Notes: generated by a model not told the origin, from the sequence alone. Shown: positions 1 through 5,547, counted from the stretch's first letter. The stretch is DNA of 5,547 nucleotides from Bryobacterales bacterium (GCA_003132865.1 PKYZ01000316.1:48525-54071); one strand, 5' to 3'. Made by a program: numbers and translations.

Positions 1-105
1 CACAGCCAAAAGCCGGATACTGGAGTTGAGGACTCGTGCGGCTTCGGCTGTGCGAATCGCGGCCCCGGTCGGTGCTTCAACACTGATCGGGGCTTTTTGC
101 TTCAT
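1..105 (-). CDS. possible truncated 5' end of a small ORF, unknown function
   Basis: An open frame runs on the minus strand from an ATG at 105 to the window edge (35 codons, no stop). It would begin MKQKAPISVEAPTG and continue with a segment containing TAEAARVLNSS, which has the alanine-rich look of the first helix of a helix-turn-helix, but this is too short to assign. Against it: no Shine-Dalgarno sequence is visible before the ATG, and the same bases form a strong intrinsic terminator on the other strand, which explains part of the sequence without a gene. If real, it would be transcribed divergently from the P63C gene and share the palindromic control region at 115-203. Treat it as a weak candidate only. 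Confidence 0.22.
   Translation of the reverse strand, partial: MKQKAPISVEAPTGAAIRTAEAARVLNSSIRLLAV
62..98 (+). terminator. intrinsic (rho-independent) terminator
   Basis: Arms at 62-74 (GCCCCGGTCGGTG) and 81-93 (CACTGATCGGGGC) pair over 13 base pairs, two of them G.U, around the loop CTTCAA. Five Ts follow at 94-98. The two G.U pairs are stable only in the plus-strand RNA; on the other strand they become A.C mismatches. This indicates a plus-strand transcript that enters from outside the window and ends here, insulating the P63C promoter downstream. Confidence 0.7.
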
Positions 106-114
106 GAGTTAATT

Positions 115-137
115 ATATGCTTGCTAAGCAAGTATAT
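115..137. promoter_or_regulatory. palindromic candidate operator, distal
   Basis: A 23-base inverted repeat, ATATGCTTGCT-A-AGCAAGTATAT, has 11-base arms with a single mismatched pair. It lies upstream of the P63C promoter in an AT-rich stretch and shares the CTTGC core with the sites at 151-160 and 194-203. It probably binds a dimeric regulator; which one is unknown. Confidence 0.5.
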
Positions 138-150
138 CAGCAAAAATCCT

Positions 151-160
151 GTGCTTGCAC
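151..160. promoter_or_regulatory. palindromic candidate operator, -35 region
   Basis: GTGCTTGCAC is a palindrome (GTGC/GCAC) with a central TT. It overlaps where RNA polymerase would contact the -35 region of the promoter whose extended -10 is at 170-178. It is the second copy of the TGCTTGC word. Binding here would be expected to block or modulate transcription of the P63C gene. Confidence 0.45.
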
Positions 161-169
161 GAAAAACTG

Positions 170-178
170 TGCTATGAT
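170..178 (+). promoter_or_regulatory. extended -10 promoter for the P63C gene
   Basis: TGCTATGAT fits the extended -10 form TGnTATGAT, with five of six bases of the hexamer matching TATAAT. No good -35 hexamer lies 16-18 bases upstream; TTGCAC at 155-160 is too close (12 bases). Transcription would start near 185, leaving a leader of about 30 bases before the ATG at 214. The call rests on the motif and its position only. Confidence 0.45.
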
Positions 179-193
179 CGTCGTGTAGTTATC

Positions 194-203
194 ATGCAAG
201 CAT
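194..203. promoter_or_regulatory. palindromic candidate operator, 5' leader
   Basis: ATGCAAGCAT is a palindrome (ATGC/GCAT) and the inverted form of the TGCTTGC word. It lies just after the predicted transcription start and directly before the Shine-Dalgarno AGGAG (204-208). Its position fits a downstream operator that blocks polymerase escape, or an RNA element near the ribosome site. Confidence 0.42.
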
Positions 204-213
204 AGGAGCGATT

Positions 214-1257
214 ATGGCCAGCGAGAACGAGAGCATCCAGGCCCGAGGCGGCAAAGCTCGGGCCGAGAGCTTATCAGCCGCGGACAGAAAGGCAATTGCC
301 CAAACTGCCGCAGAGACACGATGGGAAAAGGCCGGGAAGCTGAAACCGATTCCAAGGGCGACACACGAGGGCATCCTCACGATTGGGGATATAGAGATTC
401 CGTGTGCGGTCTTGGAAGACGGCAGAAGGGTATTAACCCAAAGCGGAGTAATGATTGCCCTTGGAAGGGCGCGGCAGGCAAAGGGACGCCAGTATTATGA
501 TGCTGACGTCAACCTGCCTGCTTTTTTGACGGCAAAGAACCTTAAACCATTCATTCCAAACGATTTATCAGTGACGTCCAGCCAGATTGAATTTAAGACC
601 CTTGGAGGAACCCGCGCCTTCGGCTACGCGGCCGATCTACTCCCTAAAGTCTGCGGTGTGTTCCTCGATGCAAAGGCTGCGGGCGCTCTCGTAGAACGCT
701 CGCAGGAGCATGGGGGGCAACTCCACATCGCGGAGAGGGCCTTGACGCTCATTCGCGGATTTGCTGCTGTCGGGATTATCGCCCTTGTCGATGAGGCGAC
801 TGGTTTTCAGTATGACCGTCCCAGACGTGACCTGGAGGAATACCTGTCAAAGTTTCTATCGGAGAGCCTGCGCCGATGGGTGCGCACCTTCCCTGGAGAC
901 TACTTTAAGCACCTGTGCCGCCTGAAAGGCGTTCAGTTGCGACCGGACATGAAATTGCCCCAGTATTTTGGACACATTACCAATGATCTGATTTGGCGGC
1001 GGATTGCGCCTGGGTTGCTGCGGGCGCTCAAAGAGCGTAGAAGTGAACGGGGGAGTCCGAGCAACAAACTGCACTCGTGGACGAGTGATGAACTTGGAAA
1101 ACCTGAACTGCTTTTGCATTTAGGGGCTGTCGTGGGCCTTATGAAGCTTCACACAGATTACGATGCCTTTCACAGGCAATTGGACACGGTGGCTCCCATC
1201 TATCCGGAGACCCCGGGCTTATTTGACGATCCCAAGGACTGGGAGATGCCCAAGTGA
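214..1257 (+). CDS. P63C-domain protein, phage-type putative regulator
   Basis: A 347-residue protein of the P63C family, known mainly from phages, prophages and other mobile elements. The domain was described in surveys of regulators of DNA viruses, and its molecular function is not established. Seen here: an N-terminal GGKARAESL...AAETRW motif (residues 12-37), typical of small phage and accessory proteins; a middle block with IPCAVLEDGRRVL and ALGR (62-85); and the C-terminal P63C domain (about 222-325) with FPGDYF, the conserved TNDLIWRRIAPGLL run (256-269), HSW (287-289) and the helix LHLGAVVGLMK (301-311). The length is normal for a complete member. The start is well supported: AGGAG at 204-208 lies 5 bases before the ATG, and no earlier start is needed. 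It is probably monocistronic and controlled by the palindromes upstream. The base composition is visibly less GC-rich, with more A/T-ending codons, than the M16 gene downstream, which suggests transfer. No other phage gene is visible, so it may be a relic or a stand-alone accessory gene. Family call secure; role unknown. Confidence 0.88.
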   Translation: MASENESIQARGGKARAESLSAADRKAIAQTAAETRWEKAGKLKPIPRATHEGILTIGDIEIPCAVLEDGRRVLTQSGVMIALGRARQAKGRQYYDADVNLPAFLTAKNLKPFIPNDLSVTSSQIEFKTLGGTRAFGYAADLLPKVCGVFLDAKAAGALVERSQEHGGQLHIAERALTLIRGFAAVGIIALVDEATGFQYDRPRRDLEEYLSKFLSESLRRWVRTFPGDYFKHLCRLKGVQLRPDMKLPQYFGHITNDLIWRRIAPGLLRALKERRSERGSPSNKLHSWTSDELGKPELLLHLGAVVGLMKLHTDYDAFHRQLDTVAPIYPETPGLFDDPKDWEMPK

Positions 1258-1262
1258 TCTGC

Positions 1263-1289
1263 TGGCGGCCCGTTCTCCCGAGGCCGCCA
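1263..1289. terminator. hairpin between convergent genes, possible terminator
   Basis: TGGCGGCC (1263-1270) and GGCCGCCA (1282-1289) form a perfect 8-bp GC-rich stem around an 11-base loop, starting 6 bases after the P63C stop codon. No T-run follows on either side, so it is not a canonical intrinsic terminator. It may still pause polymerase or protect the 3' end of the P63C mRNA. Confidence 0.45.
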
Positions 1290-1343
1290 CCAAGATCAAG
1301 CACACACAAATAGCGCACTACCCGCGGGGGGCCTAACGGCTTT

Positions 1344-1375
1344 GGGGCAGGGACCCGCTCGCTTCACGCTCGCGG
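1344..1375. repeat. short GC-rich intergenic repeat, compact form
   Basis: GGGGCAG is followed directly by GGACCCGCT, then CGCTTCACGCTCGCGG. The heptamer CGCTCGC occurs twice (1356-1362 and 1367-1373), separated by TTCA. The same flanking words, GGGGCAG and GGACCCGCT, recur at 5488-5494 and 5521-5529, where 26 bases of hairpin-forming sequence separate them. It sits between converging genes, the usual place for dispersed intergenic repeats. Confidence 0.45.
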
Positions 1376-1406
1376 CTCAGTAAATCTTGCGAAATCAACG
1401 CGACTG

Positions 1407-1775
1407 TTACCGAGCCGCGACCGTCAAGGGTAGCGGTTTCCGCAGGGGATCCCCAAAACGGTTAAGCACCACGGTATAACTGCCAGGCGTGGCTTGGTTC
1501 ACTGCCAAGGCGACCCTGTCAAGGTGCAGCCGCACAACCCGCCATGGCGAGTTCCCAAGGACAACGATGGCTATTTTCCGGCCCGTCAAATTCTGCCGAT
1601 ACCGGATTCTTTTGTCGGTCGTAAGCAAAACGTCGAACCCCGCGGCCTCAGCGGCTTTGAGCAGTTCGCCGTTAGAAATCCTGTCCCACCCGCGCTCTCT
1701 CGCCTCTATGACCTCGTGACCCGAGAGCGACCCGGCAATGCCGCTTGGGGTGCCATGGTCAAAGAGAATGCGCAT
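1407..1775 (-). CDS. DUF5615 PIN-like toxin of a toxin-antitoxin pair
   Basis: A 122-residue protein of the DUF5615 (PIN-like) family, the expected toxin partner of DUF433 antitoxins. By relation to PIN domains it is predicted to be a metal-dependent ribonuclease, though activity is inferred, not shown. Counting from the chosen start, visible hallmarks are MRILFDHGTP with Asp6 on the first strand; GHEV followed by acidic residues near 22-24; GW and NGELLKAAE (35-43); GFDVLLTTDK with Asp48 and Asp54; QNL (61-63); and the strand KIAIVVLGN (67-75). The acidic residues expected at the metal site are present, so it looks intact. The ATG at 1775 is preferred because it begins the family motif and overlaps the antitoxin's 3' end by 17 bases, fitting translational coupling. 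A TTG at 1796 would add seven residues outside the family pattern. No strong Shine-Dalgarno is seen, consistent with coupling. The last ~20 residues are a poorly conserved tail. Confidence 0.85.
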   Translation of the reverse strand: MRILFDHGTPSGIAGSLSGHEVIEARERGWDRISNGELLKAAEAAGFDVLLTTDKRIRYRQNLTGRKIAIVVLGNSPWRVVRLHLDRVALAVNQATPGSYTVVLNRFGDPLRKPLPLTVAAR

Positions 1776-2025
1776 CAGCCAAGGTAGGTGCGCCAACGGG
1801 AACCGGCGGCGCGTCGAGGTTGCGGGCGGCGAATTCGAGCACGGCCTGAATCTGCTCCCGCGTCACATGAAACTGTTCGATGATCTCCTCGATGCTCGAA
1901 CCCGCTTCAAGATTTTCGAAAACCGTCGCCACAGGCATCCGGGTATCCCGAAACACCCACGCGCCGCTGCGTCTGTCCGGTACGCTTTCTACGGCGGGGC
2001 ATTGTGACCAATCGAGACTCGCCAT
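1759..2025 (-). CDS. DUF433 antitoxin of a toxin-antitoxin pair
   Basis: An 88-residue protein with one DUF433 domain (about residues 10-70), a small helix-turn-helix fold that serves as antitoxin to DUF5615/PIN-like toxins. It is expected to bind both the toxin and its own promoter. Visible motifs are GAWVFRDTRMPVATVFENLE (21-40), the helix SSIEEIIEQF (43-52) and the recognition region VTREQIQAVLEFAA (54-67), followed by a Pro/Ala-rich tail that probably contacts the toxin. The start is supported by GAGGAG at 2035-2040, 9 bases before the ATG. It is first in a two-gene operon, and its stop lies 17 bases inside the toxin gene, the usual antitoxin-first order. No convincing promoter hexamers were identified upstream. 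Autoregulation is a family expectation, not seen in the sequence. Confidence 0.87.
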   Translation of the reverse strand: MASLDWSQCPAVESVPDRRSGAWVFRDTRMPVATVFENLEAGSSIEEIIEQFHVTREQIQAVLEFAARNLDAPPVPVGAPTLADAHSL

Positions 2026-2091
2026 TTGCTAGAACTCCTCTTTCAGGGTACGCCAGATGGCTCAGCAAAAACCAGCGCTGACGCGATTTTC

Positions 2092-2113
2092 AAAACCGCC
2101 GATTACCCGGCGG
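2092..2113 (-). terminator. weak terminator-like hairpin upstream of the antitoxin
   Basis: CCGCCG (2096-2101) and CGGCGG (2108-2113) form a 6-bp stem with a 6-base loop. Read on the minus strand, TTTT follows at 2095-2092. It could stop read-through transcription into the toxin-antitoxin operon. The stem is short and the T-run is only four bases. Confidence 0.25.
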
Positions 2114-2315
2114 ATAGGGGCCCAATTCGGCGGTCACACGGGAGATCGAAAAAAAGCCCTCAATTCCCGAACAACTTGCGCGATTTGGATGACAATTCCT
2201 GCCTCGCCTCATGCTCTCCTGGTATTGAGAACAGGCGATGTGTCTCCACAATCGCAATCCGGGAATCCGCCCAACAATAACTTTACGGAGATGACTTCTT
2301 CGGAAATCCCTCAGC

Positions 2316-2479
2316 AGCTCCAATTGGGCAGCCGGAATAGCGTGGGGCACATGAAAACAAAAGGCTTATCGGAAATTGGCTTTGATCGTGAGAAAATGCC
2401 GAGCGAACCGCCCCAACCGGCTATGGCCAAAGAAAGCCGAGGTCGCGTCAAATCGTCGAGTCGCGCCAATTTCCATCCC
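2316..2479 (+). repeat. imperfect ~164-base repeat, copy A
   Basis: This segment recurs at 2510-2673 with an offset of 194-197 bases. Shared landmarks in order are AGCTCC (2316), TTGG (2324), GGAA (2334), GCGTGGGG (2340), ATGAAAACA (2351), a 25-base identical run (2365-2389), GCGAACCGCC (2403), AGTCGCGCC (2459) and CATCCC (2474). The spacing shifts by 1-3 bases between landmarks, so small indels separate the copies. Read from the ATG at 2351, copy A stays open for 70 codons, but no Shine-Dalgarno precedes it. Confidence 0.7.
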
Positions 2480-2509
2480 TACGGGTGGCGGATGCAAGGG
2501 TTCCCCTAT

Positions 2510-2673
2510 AGCTCCGGTTGGACCCGCCAGGAACGGCGTGGGGAATATGAAAACACATGACTTATCGGAAATTGGCTTTGATCGTACGAAAATTGTCGGG
2601 CGAACCGCCTAAATGGCCACAGCCGAGAGAGCCAAGATCGCTTCAATCCTTTAGTCGCGCCCATTTTCATCCC
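2510..2673 (+). repeat. imperfect ~164-base repeat, copy B
   Basis: Second copy of the element, with the same landmark order: AGCTCC (2510), TTGG (2518), GGAA (2530), GCGTGGGG (2536), ATGAAAACA (2547), the 25-base identical run (2561-2585), GCGAACCGCC (2600), AGTCGCGCC (2653) and CATCCC (2668). The frame opened by its ATG closes after 21 codons because of a 1-base indel relative to copy A. This argues that the element is not kept for coding. It ends about 80 bases before the protease start, so it could also carry regulatory signals for that gene. Confidence 0.7.
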
Positions 2674-2750
2674 CATCGTGGCCATCGGAGCCGCGAAGCG
2701 GACAAAACCACCAGCGCGACGAGAATCGTCATATCATAGAAAGCACCCCT

Positions 2751-5468
2751 ATGCTTAACAAACTTCTCCCCACCCTCCTCCTCTGCTCGGCCGCCTTTGC
2801 CCAAACCGCCGGCATCGACATCCCATACAAGAAATTCGTGCTGGACAACGGCCTCACCGTGATCGTCCACGAAGACCACAAGGCCCCCATCGTGGCCGTC
2901 AACATCTGGTACCACGTCGGGTCGAAGAACGAGAAGCCCGGCAAGACCGGCTTCGCGCACCTGTTCGAGCACCTGATGTTCGGCGGCAGTGAGAACTTTC
3001 ACGGCCGCTACATCGATGCCATGGAGCGCGTGGGCGCCACAGACCTGAACGGCACCACCAATAACGACCGCACCAACTACTTCGAAGACGTCCCCACCTC
3101 GGCGCTCGATTACACGCTCTGGCTGGAGTCCGACCGCATGGGCCATCTGCTCGGATCGTTCGATCAAAAGACGCTCGACCTGCAGCGCGGCGTCGTCCAG
3201 AACGAAAAGCGCCAGGGCGAGAACCAGCCTTACGGCGTCACCGAGCAACTCATCACCGAGAACACTTATCCTGCCGGCCATCCTTACTCCTGGACCGTGA
3301 TCGGCTCCATGGAAGACCTCAACGCCGCCTCCATGTCCGACGTGAAGGAATGGTTCAAGACCTACTACGGTCCGTCGAACGCGGTGCTGGCGCTGGCGGG
3401 CGACATCGATTTCAACACGGCGAAGCAAAAGGTGGAGAAGTATTTCGGCGACATCCCCGCCGGGCCGCCCATCGGCAAGCAGGAAACGTGGGTCGCCAAG
3501 ATGACCGGCGCGCATCGCGGCACGGTGCAGGACCGCGTGCCGCAAGCCCGCATCTACAAAGTCTGGAACATTCCGCAATACGGCTCGGCCGACGGCGATT
3601 ATCTGGATCTGGTGGCCAATTGCCTGTCGGAGGGCAAAGTTTCGCGGCTGTATAAACGGCTGGTGTACGACGATCAGATCGCCACAGACGTGCGGGCCGA
3701 AATCGACGACCGGGAGATCGGCAGCCAATTCGATATCACGGGCACGGCGCGGCCGGACCAGGATCTGGCCAGGGTCGAGAAGGAAATCGATGAAGAAGTA
3801 GCGCGATTTCTGGAAACCGGCCCGACGGCCGAGGAACTGGAGCGCGTGAAAACCCAGTATGTCGCCCGCTTCGTGCGCGGGGTGGATCGCATTGGAGGCT
3901 TTGGCGGCAAGTCCGACGTGCTGGCGCATGGGCAGGCATTTGTGGGCGACCCCGATTTTTACAAGGTGCAGCTCAAGCGCGTGCAAGCCGCCACCCCGGA
4001 GGACCTGAAAGCAGCCGCGCGGCGCTGGCTCTCCGACGGCGTGTATGCCCTGGAAGTGCATCCATACCCGACGTACAAGAGCTCCACCGAAAGTGCGGAC
4101 CGTTCGAAGATACCGGAAACCAGCACGCCGCCGGAGCTGAAGCTGCCCAAGCTGCAACGGGCTACCCTTTCCAACGGACTGAAAGTGATTCTGGCTGAGC
4201 GCCACGAGATCCCTGTGGCGGACTTCTGGCTTCAGTTGGATGCGGGCTACGCCGCCGACCAGTTCGCTTCGCCGGGCACAGCCAGCATGACCACCGCGCT
4301 GCTGGACGGCGGTACGCAAAAGCGCACAGCACTTCAGATCAGCGAAGAGGCGGCGCTGTTGGGCGCAGAGATGCGCGCCAATTCGAACCTGGACACGTCG
4401 TTTGTCTTCCTTTCCGCGCTGAAGAGCAATCTGGACCGATCGCTCGAACTGTATGCCGACGTAATCCTCCATCCGTCCTTCCCGGAGTCCGATTTCCGCC
4501 GTCTGCAGAAGCAGCGCATCGCCGCCATCCAGCGGGAGAAGGTCACGCCCATCCCCATGGCCTTGCGCGTATTTCCAGGCCTGCTGTATGGCCCTCAGCA
4601 CGCCTATGGCAATCCCCTTACAGGCTCCGGCACGGAGGCCAGCGTGTCCAAGCTCACGCGCGAGGATCTCGTCAAATTCCACGACACCTGGTTCAAGCCT
4701 AACGATGCGACACTCATCGTGGTGGGCGATACCACGCTCAGCGAACTGACGCCGAAGCTCGAAAAACTTCTTGACGGATGGAAGGCGGGCGAGACACCGA
4801 AGAAAAACATCGGCGCCGTCGAATACCGGCCTAAGCCGGTGGTCTACATTCTCGATAGGCCCGGCGCCCTGCAGTCCGTTATTCTGGCCGGAGAGATCGC
4901 GCCGCCGAAGAACAATCCGGACGAGATCGCCCTGGAAACGATGAACAACATCCTGGGTGGCAACTTCGGCGCCCGCATCAATATGAACCTGCGCGAGGAC
5001 AAGCATTGGTCCTACGGCGCGTCGAGCTTTTTCTTCGATGCGCGCGGGCAGCGGCCCTTCATCGTGTTTGCGCCGGTGCAGACCGACAAGACCAAGGAAT
5101 CCCTTGCGGAGATCGACAAGGAGTTCCGCGGCATCTTGGGTGCGAAACCGCCCACGGCGGAGGAACTGGCCAAAGTGCAGGCTAACGAAACGCTAAGCCT
5201 ACCGGGTTCCCGCGAAACCATCAACGAGGTGGGCAACTCTATCGGGGAACTGGTGGAGTACGGTTTGCCCGACGATTACTACGACAAATATGCCGGCCGC
5301 GTGCGAGCGCTGACCGTCTCCGACATGGAGACCGGGGCAAAGCGCGTGGTGCGGCCGGATAACCTGGTGTGGGTGGTGGTCGGAGACCGCGCTAAGATCG
5401 AGGCCGGCGTGCGGGAGCTGAATCTGGGCGAGTTGAAATTCCTGGATGCCGACGGCAAACCGATTTAG
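2751..5468 (+). CDS. secreted two-domain M16 (pitrilysin-type) zinc metalloprotease
   Basis: A 905-residue M16-family protease with two tandem M16 halves in one chain, like PqqL-type and other periplasmic members. It probably degrades peptides outside the cytoplasm. Residues 1-17 form a signal peptide (MLNKLLPTLLL...AFA, predicted cut before Gln18); Cys12 follows Leu11, so no lipobox is present. The first half (about 25-375) carries the inverted zinc motif HLFEH (His70, Glu73, His74), with the third ligand Glu152 in QNEKRQ, 78 residues on, as expected for the family. The second half (about 465-885) lacks HxxEH: the matching site reads GTASMTTALLDGGT. It keeps the family's Arg/Tyr pair in ARINMNLRED...WSYG (Arg742, Tyr755), which completes the active site of two-domain enzymes. 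Length and motifs indicate an intact gene. The ATG at 2751 is chosen because the signal peptide begins there. The ribosome site is poor (AGAAAG at 2738-2743, 7 bases away). It reads alone, with hairpins after the stop. Family certain; substrate unknown. Confidence 0.95.
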   Translation: MLNKLLPTLLLCSAAFAQTAGIDIPYKKFVLDNGLTVIVHEDHKAPIVAVNIWYHVGSKNEKPGKTGFAHLFEHLMFGGSENFHGRYIDAMERVGATDLNGTTNNDRTNYFEDVPTSALDYTLWLESDRMGHLLGSFDQKTLDLQRGVVQNEKRQGENQPYGVTEQLITENTYPAGHPYSWTVIGSMEDLNAASMSDVKEWFKTYYGPSNAVLALAGDIDFNTAKQKVEKYFGDIPAGPPIGKQETWVAKMTGAHRGTVQDRVPQARIYKVWNIPQYGSADGDYLDLVANCLSEGKVSRLYKRLVYDDQIATDVRAEIDDREIGSQFDITGTARPDQDLARVEKEIDEEVARFLETGPTAEELERVKTQYVARFVRGVDRIGGFGGKSDVLAHGQAFVGDPDFYKVQLKRVQAATPEDLKAAARRWLSDGVYALEVHPYPTYKSSTESADRSKIPETSTPPELKLPKLQRATLSNGLKVILAERHEIPVADFWLQLDAGYAADQFASPGTASMTTALLDGGTQKRTALQISEEAALLGAEMRANSNLDTSFVFLSALKSNLDRSLELYADVILHPSFPESDFRRLQKQRIAAIQREKVTPIPMALRVFPGLLYGPQHAYGNPLTGSGTEASVSKLTREDLVKFHDTWFKPNDATLIVVGDTTLSELTPKLEKLLDGWKAGETPKKNIGAVEYRPKPVVYILDRPGALQSVILAGEIAPPKNNPDEIALETMNNILGGNFGARINMNLREDKHWSYGASSFFFDARGQRPFIVFAPVQTDKTKESLAEIDKEFRGILGAKPPTAEELAKVQANETLSLPGSRETINEVGNSIGELVEYGLPDDYYDKYAGRVRALTVSDMETGAKRVVRPDNLVWVVVGDRAKIEAGVRELNLGELKFLDADGKPI

Positions 5469-5487
5469 GAGCTACCACCATTTGAGT

Positions 5488-5547
5488 GGGGCAGACCTCC
5501 AGGTCTGCGCGGGTCCTCCAGGACCCGCTTCGGCGCGCAAAGCGCGG
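5488..5547. repeat. array of three perfect hairpins, palindromic intergenic repeat
   Basis: Three inverted repeats follow the protease stop. GCAGACCT-CC-AGGTCTGC (5491-5508) and GCGGGTCCT-CC-AGGACCCGC (5509-5528) abut, with 8- and 9-bp arms and the same central CC. CGCGC-AAA-GCGCG (5534-5546) follows 5 bases later. No T-run is present within the window, so these are not canonical intrinsic terminators, though they may protect the 3' end of the mRNA. The flanks match the compact element at 1344-1375. The array may continue past the window edge. Confidence 0.7.

Larger units (their letters stand above)
2041..2750. other. long intergenic region without a supported gene
   Basis: About 710 bases separate the antitoxin start from the protease start; the genes diverge. 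Open frames exist on both strands, including a 167-codon frame at 2057-2560. Their translations are rich in Ser, Pro, Arg and Asn, lack a ribosome site and show no family motif. The right half (2316-2673) is occupied by two imperfect copies of a repeat. Apart from one hairpin at 2092-2113, nothing recognisable lies in 2041-2315. No convincing promoter for the protease was found near 2700-2750. Confidence 0.6.

Noticed and set aside
155..178. TTGCAC at 155 and TATGAT at 173 as a standard -35/-10 pair.
   Set aside because: The spacing is only 12 bases; the extended -10 reading with TG at 170-171 explains the site better.
1331..1467. GCCTAAC at 1331 and GTTAAGC at 1461 resemble the outer boxes of an integron attC site.
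   Set aside because: The two boxes are not fully complementary, the second lies inside the toxin coding sequence where the protein motif explains it, and no inner paired boxes were found.
1494..1787. Plus-strand open frames opposite the toxin gene.
   Set aside because: They are shadows of the DUF5615 gene, whose family motifs are on the minus strand.
2057..2560. A 167-codon plus-strand open frame in the intergenic region.
   Set aside because: No ribosome site, no recognisable family and unbalanced residue composition. The part that is repeated at 2510-2673 is frameshifted in the second copy, which argues against coding.
2667..2732. A 21-codon minus-strand frame starting MTILVALVVLSAS, like a small membrane peptide.
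   Set aside because: Only about 11 hydrophobic residues, no well-spaced Shine-Dalgarno, and it overlaps the repeat. It is too short to support.
2667..5006. A 779-codon open frame antisense to the protease gene.
   Set aside because: It is a shadow of GC-rich codon usage in the M16 gene. Its translation is rich in Arg, Val, Gly and His, has no domain or motif, and lies opposite a certain gene.
1..5547. CRISPR array, tRNA, rRNA or insertion sequence.
   Set aside because: No regularly spaced short identical repeats, no cloverleaf or rRNA-like stretch, and no transposase motif or terminal inverted repeats bounding a gene were seen by eye.

Overview
The window looks like a piece of a GC-rich soil-type bacterial chromosome, most plausibly Acidobacteriota of the Solibacter/Bryobacter kind. 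That placement is an inference from the DUF433/DUF5615 toxin-antitoxin pair, the secreted M16 peptidase and the GC-rich palindromic intergenic repeats; no rRNA or marker gene is present to prove it. Four genes are well supported: a phage-type P63C-domain gene (+), a two-gene toxin-antitoxin operon (-) and a large secreted M16 zinc protease (+).

Layout. Positions 1-105 hold a strong intrinsic-terminator hairpin (+) that ends something upstream of the window. A possible truncated minus-strand ORF overlaps it. Positions 115-203 are an AT-richer control region with three copies of a TGCTTGC-centred palindrome around an extended -10 promoter, which drives the P63C gene (214-1257). The 149 bases after it, between converging genes, contain a hairpin and a short GC-rich repeat. 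The antitoxin (2025-1759) and toxin (1775-1407) follow on the minus strand and overlap by 17 bases. Positions 2041-2750 carry no convincing gene but contain two imperfect copies of a ~164-base repeat spaced 194-197 bases apart. The M16 protease fills 2751-5468. The window ends in a row of three perfect hairpins whose flanks resemble the short repeat found after the P63C gene.

How the parts relate. The P63C gene and the toxin-antitoxin pair look like accessory cargo: one is a family known mainly from phages and prophages, the other is a mobile stability-type module. The protease looks like ordinary chromosomal content. Nothing in the sequence links these three units into one pathway. The most informative unexplained structures are the repeated palindromes at the P63C promoter, the duplicated ~164-base element before the protease, and the shared intergenic repeat at 1344 and 5488.
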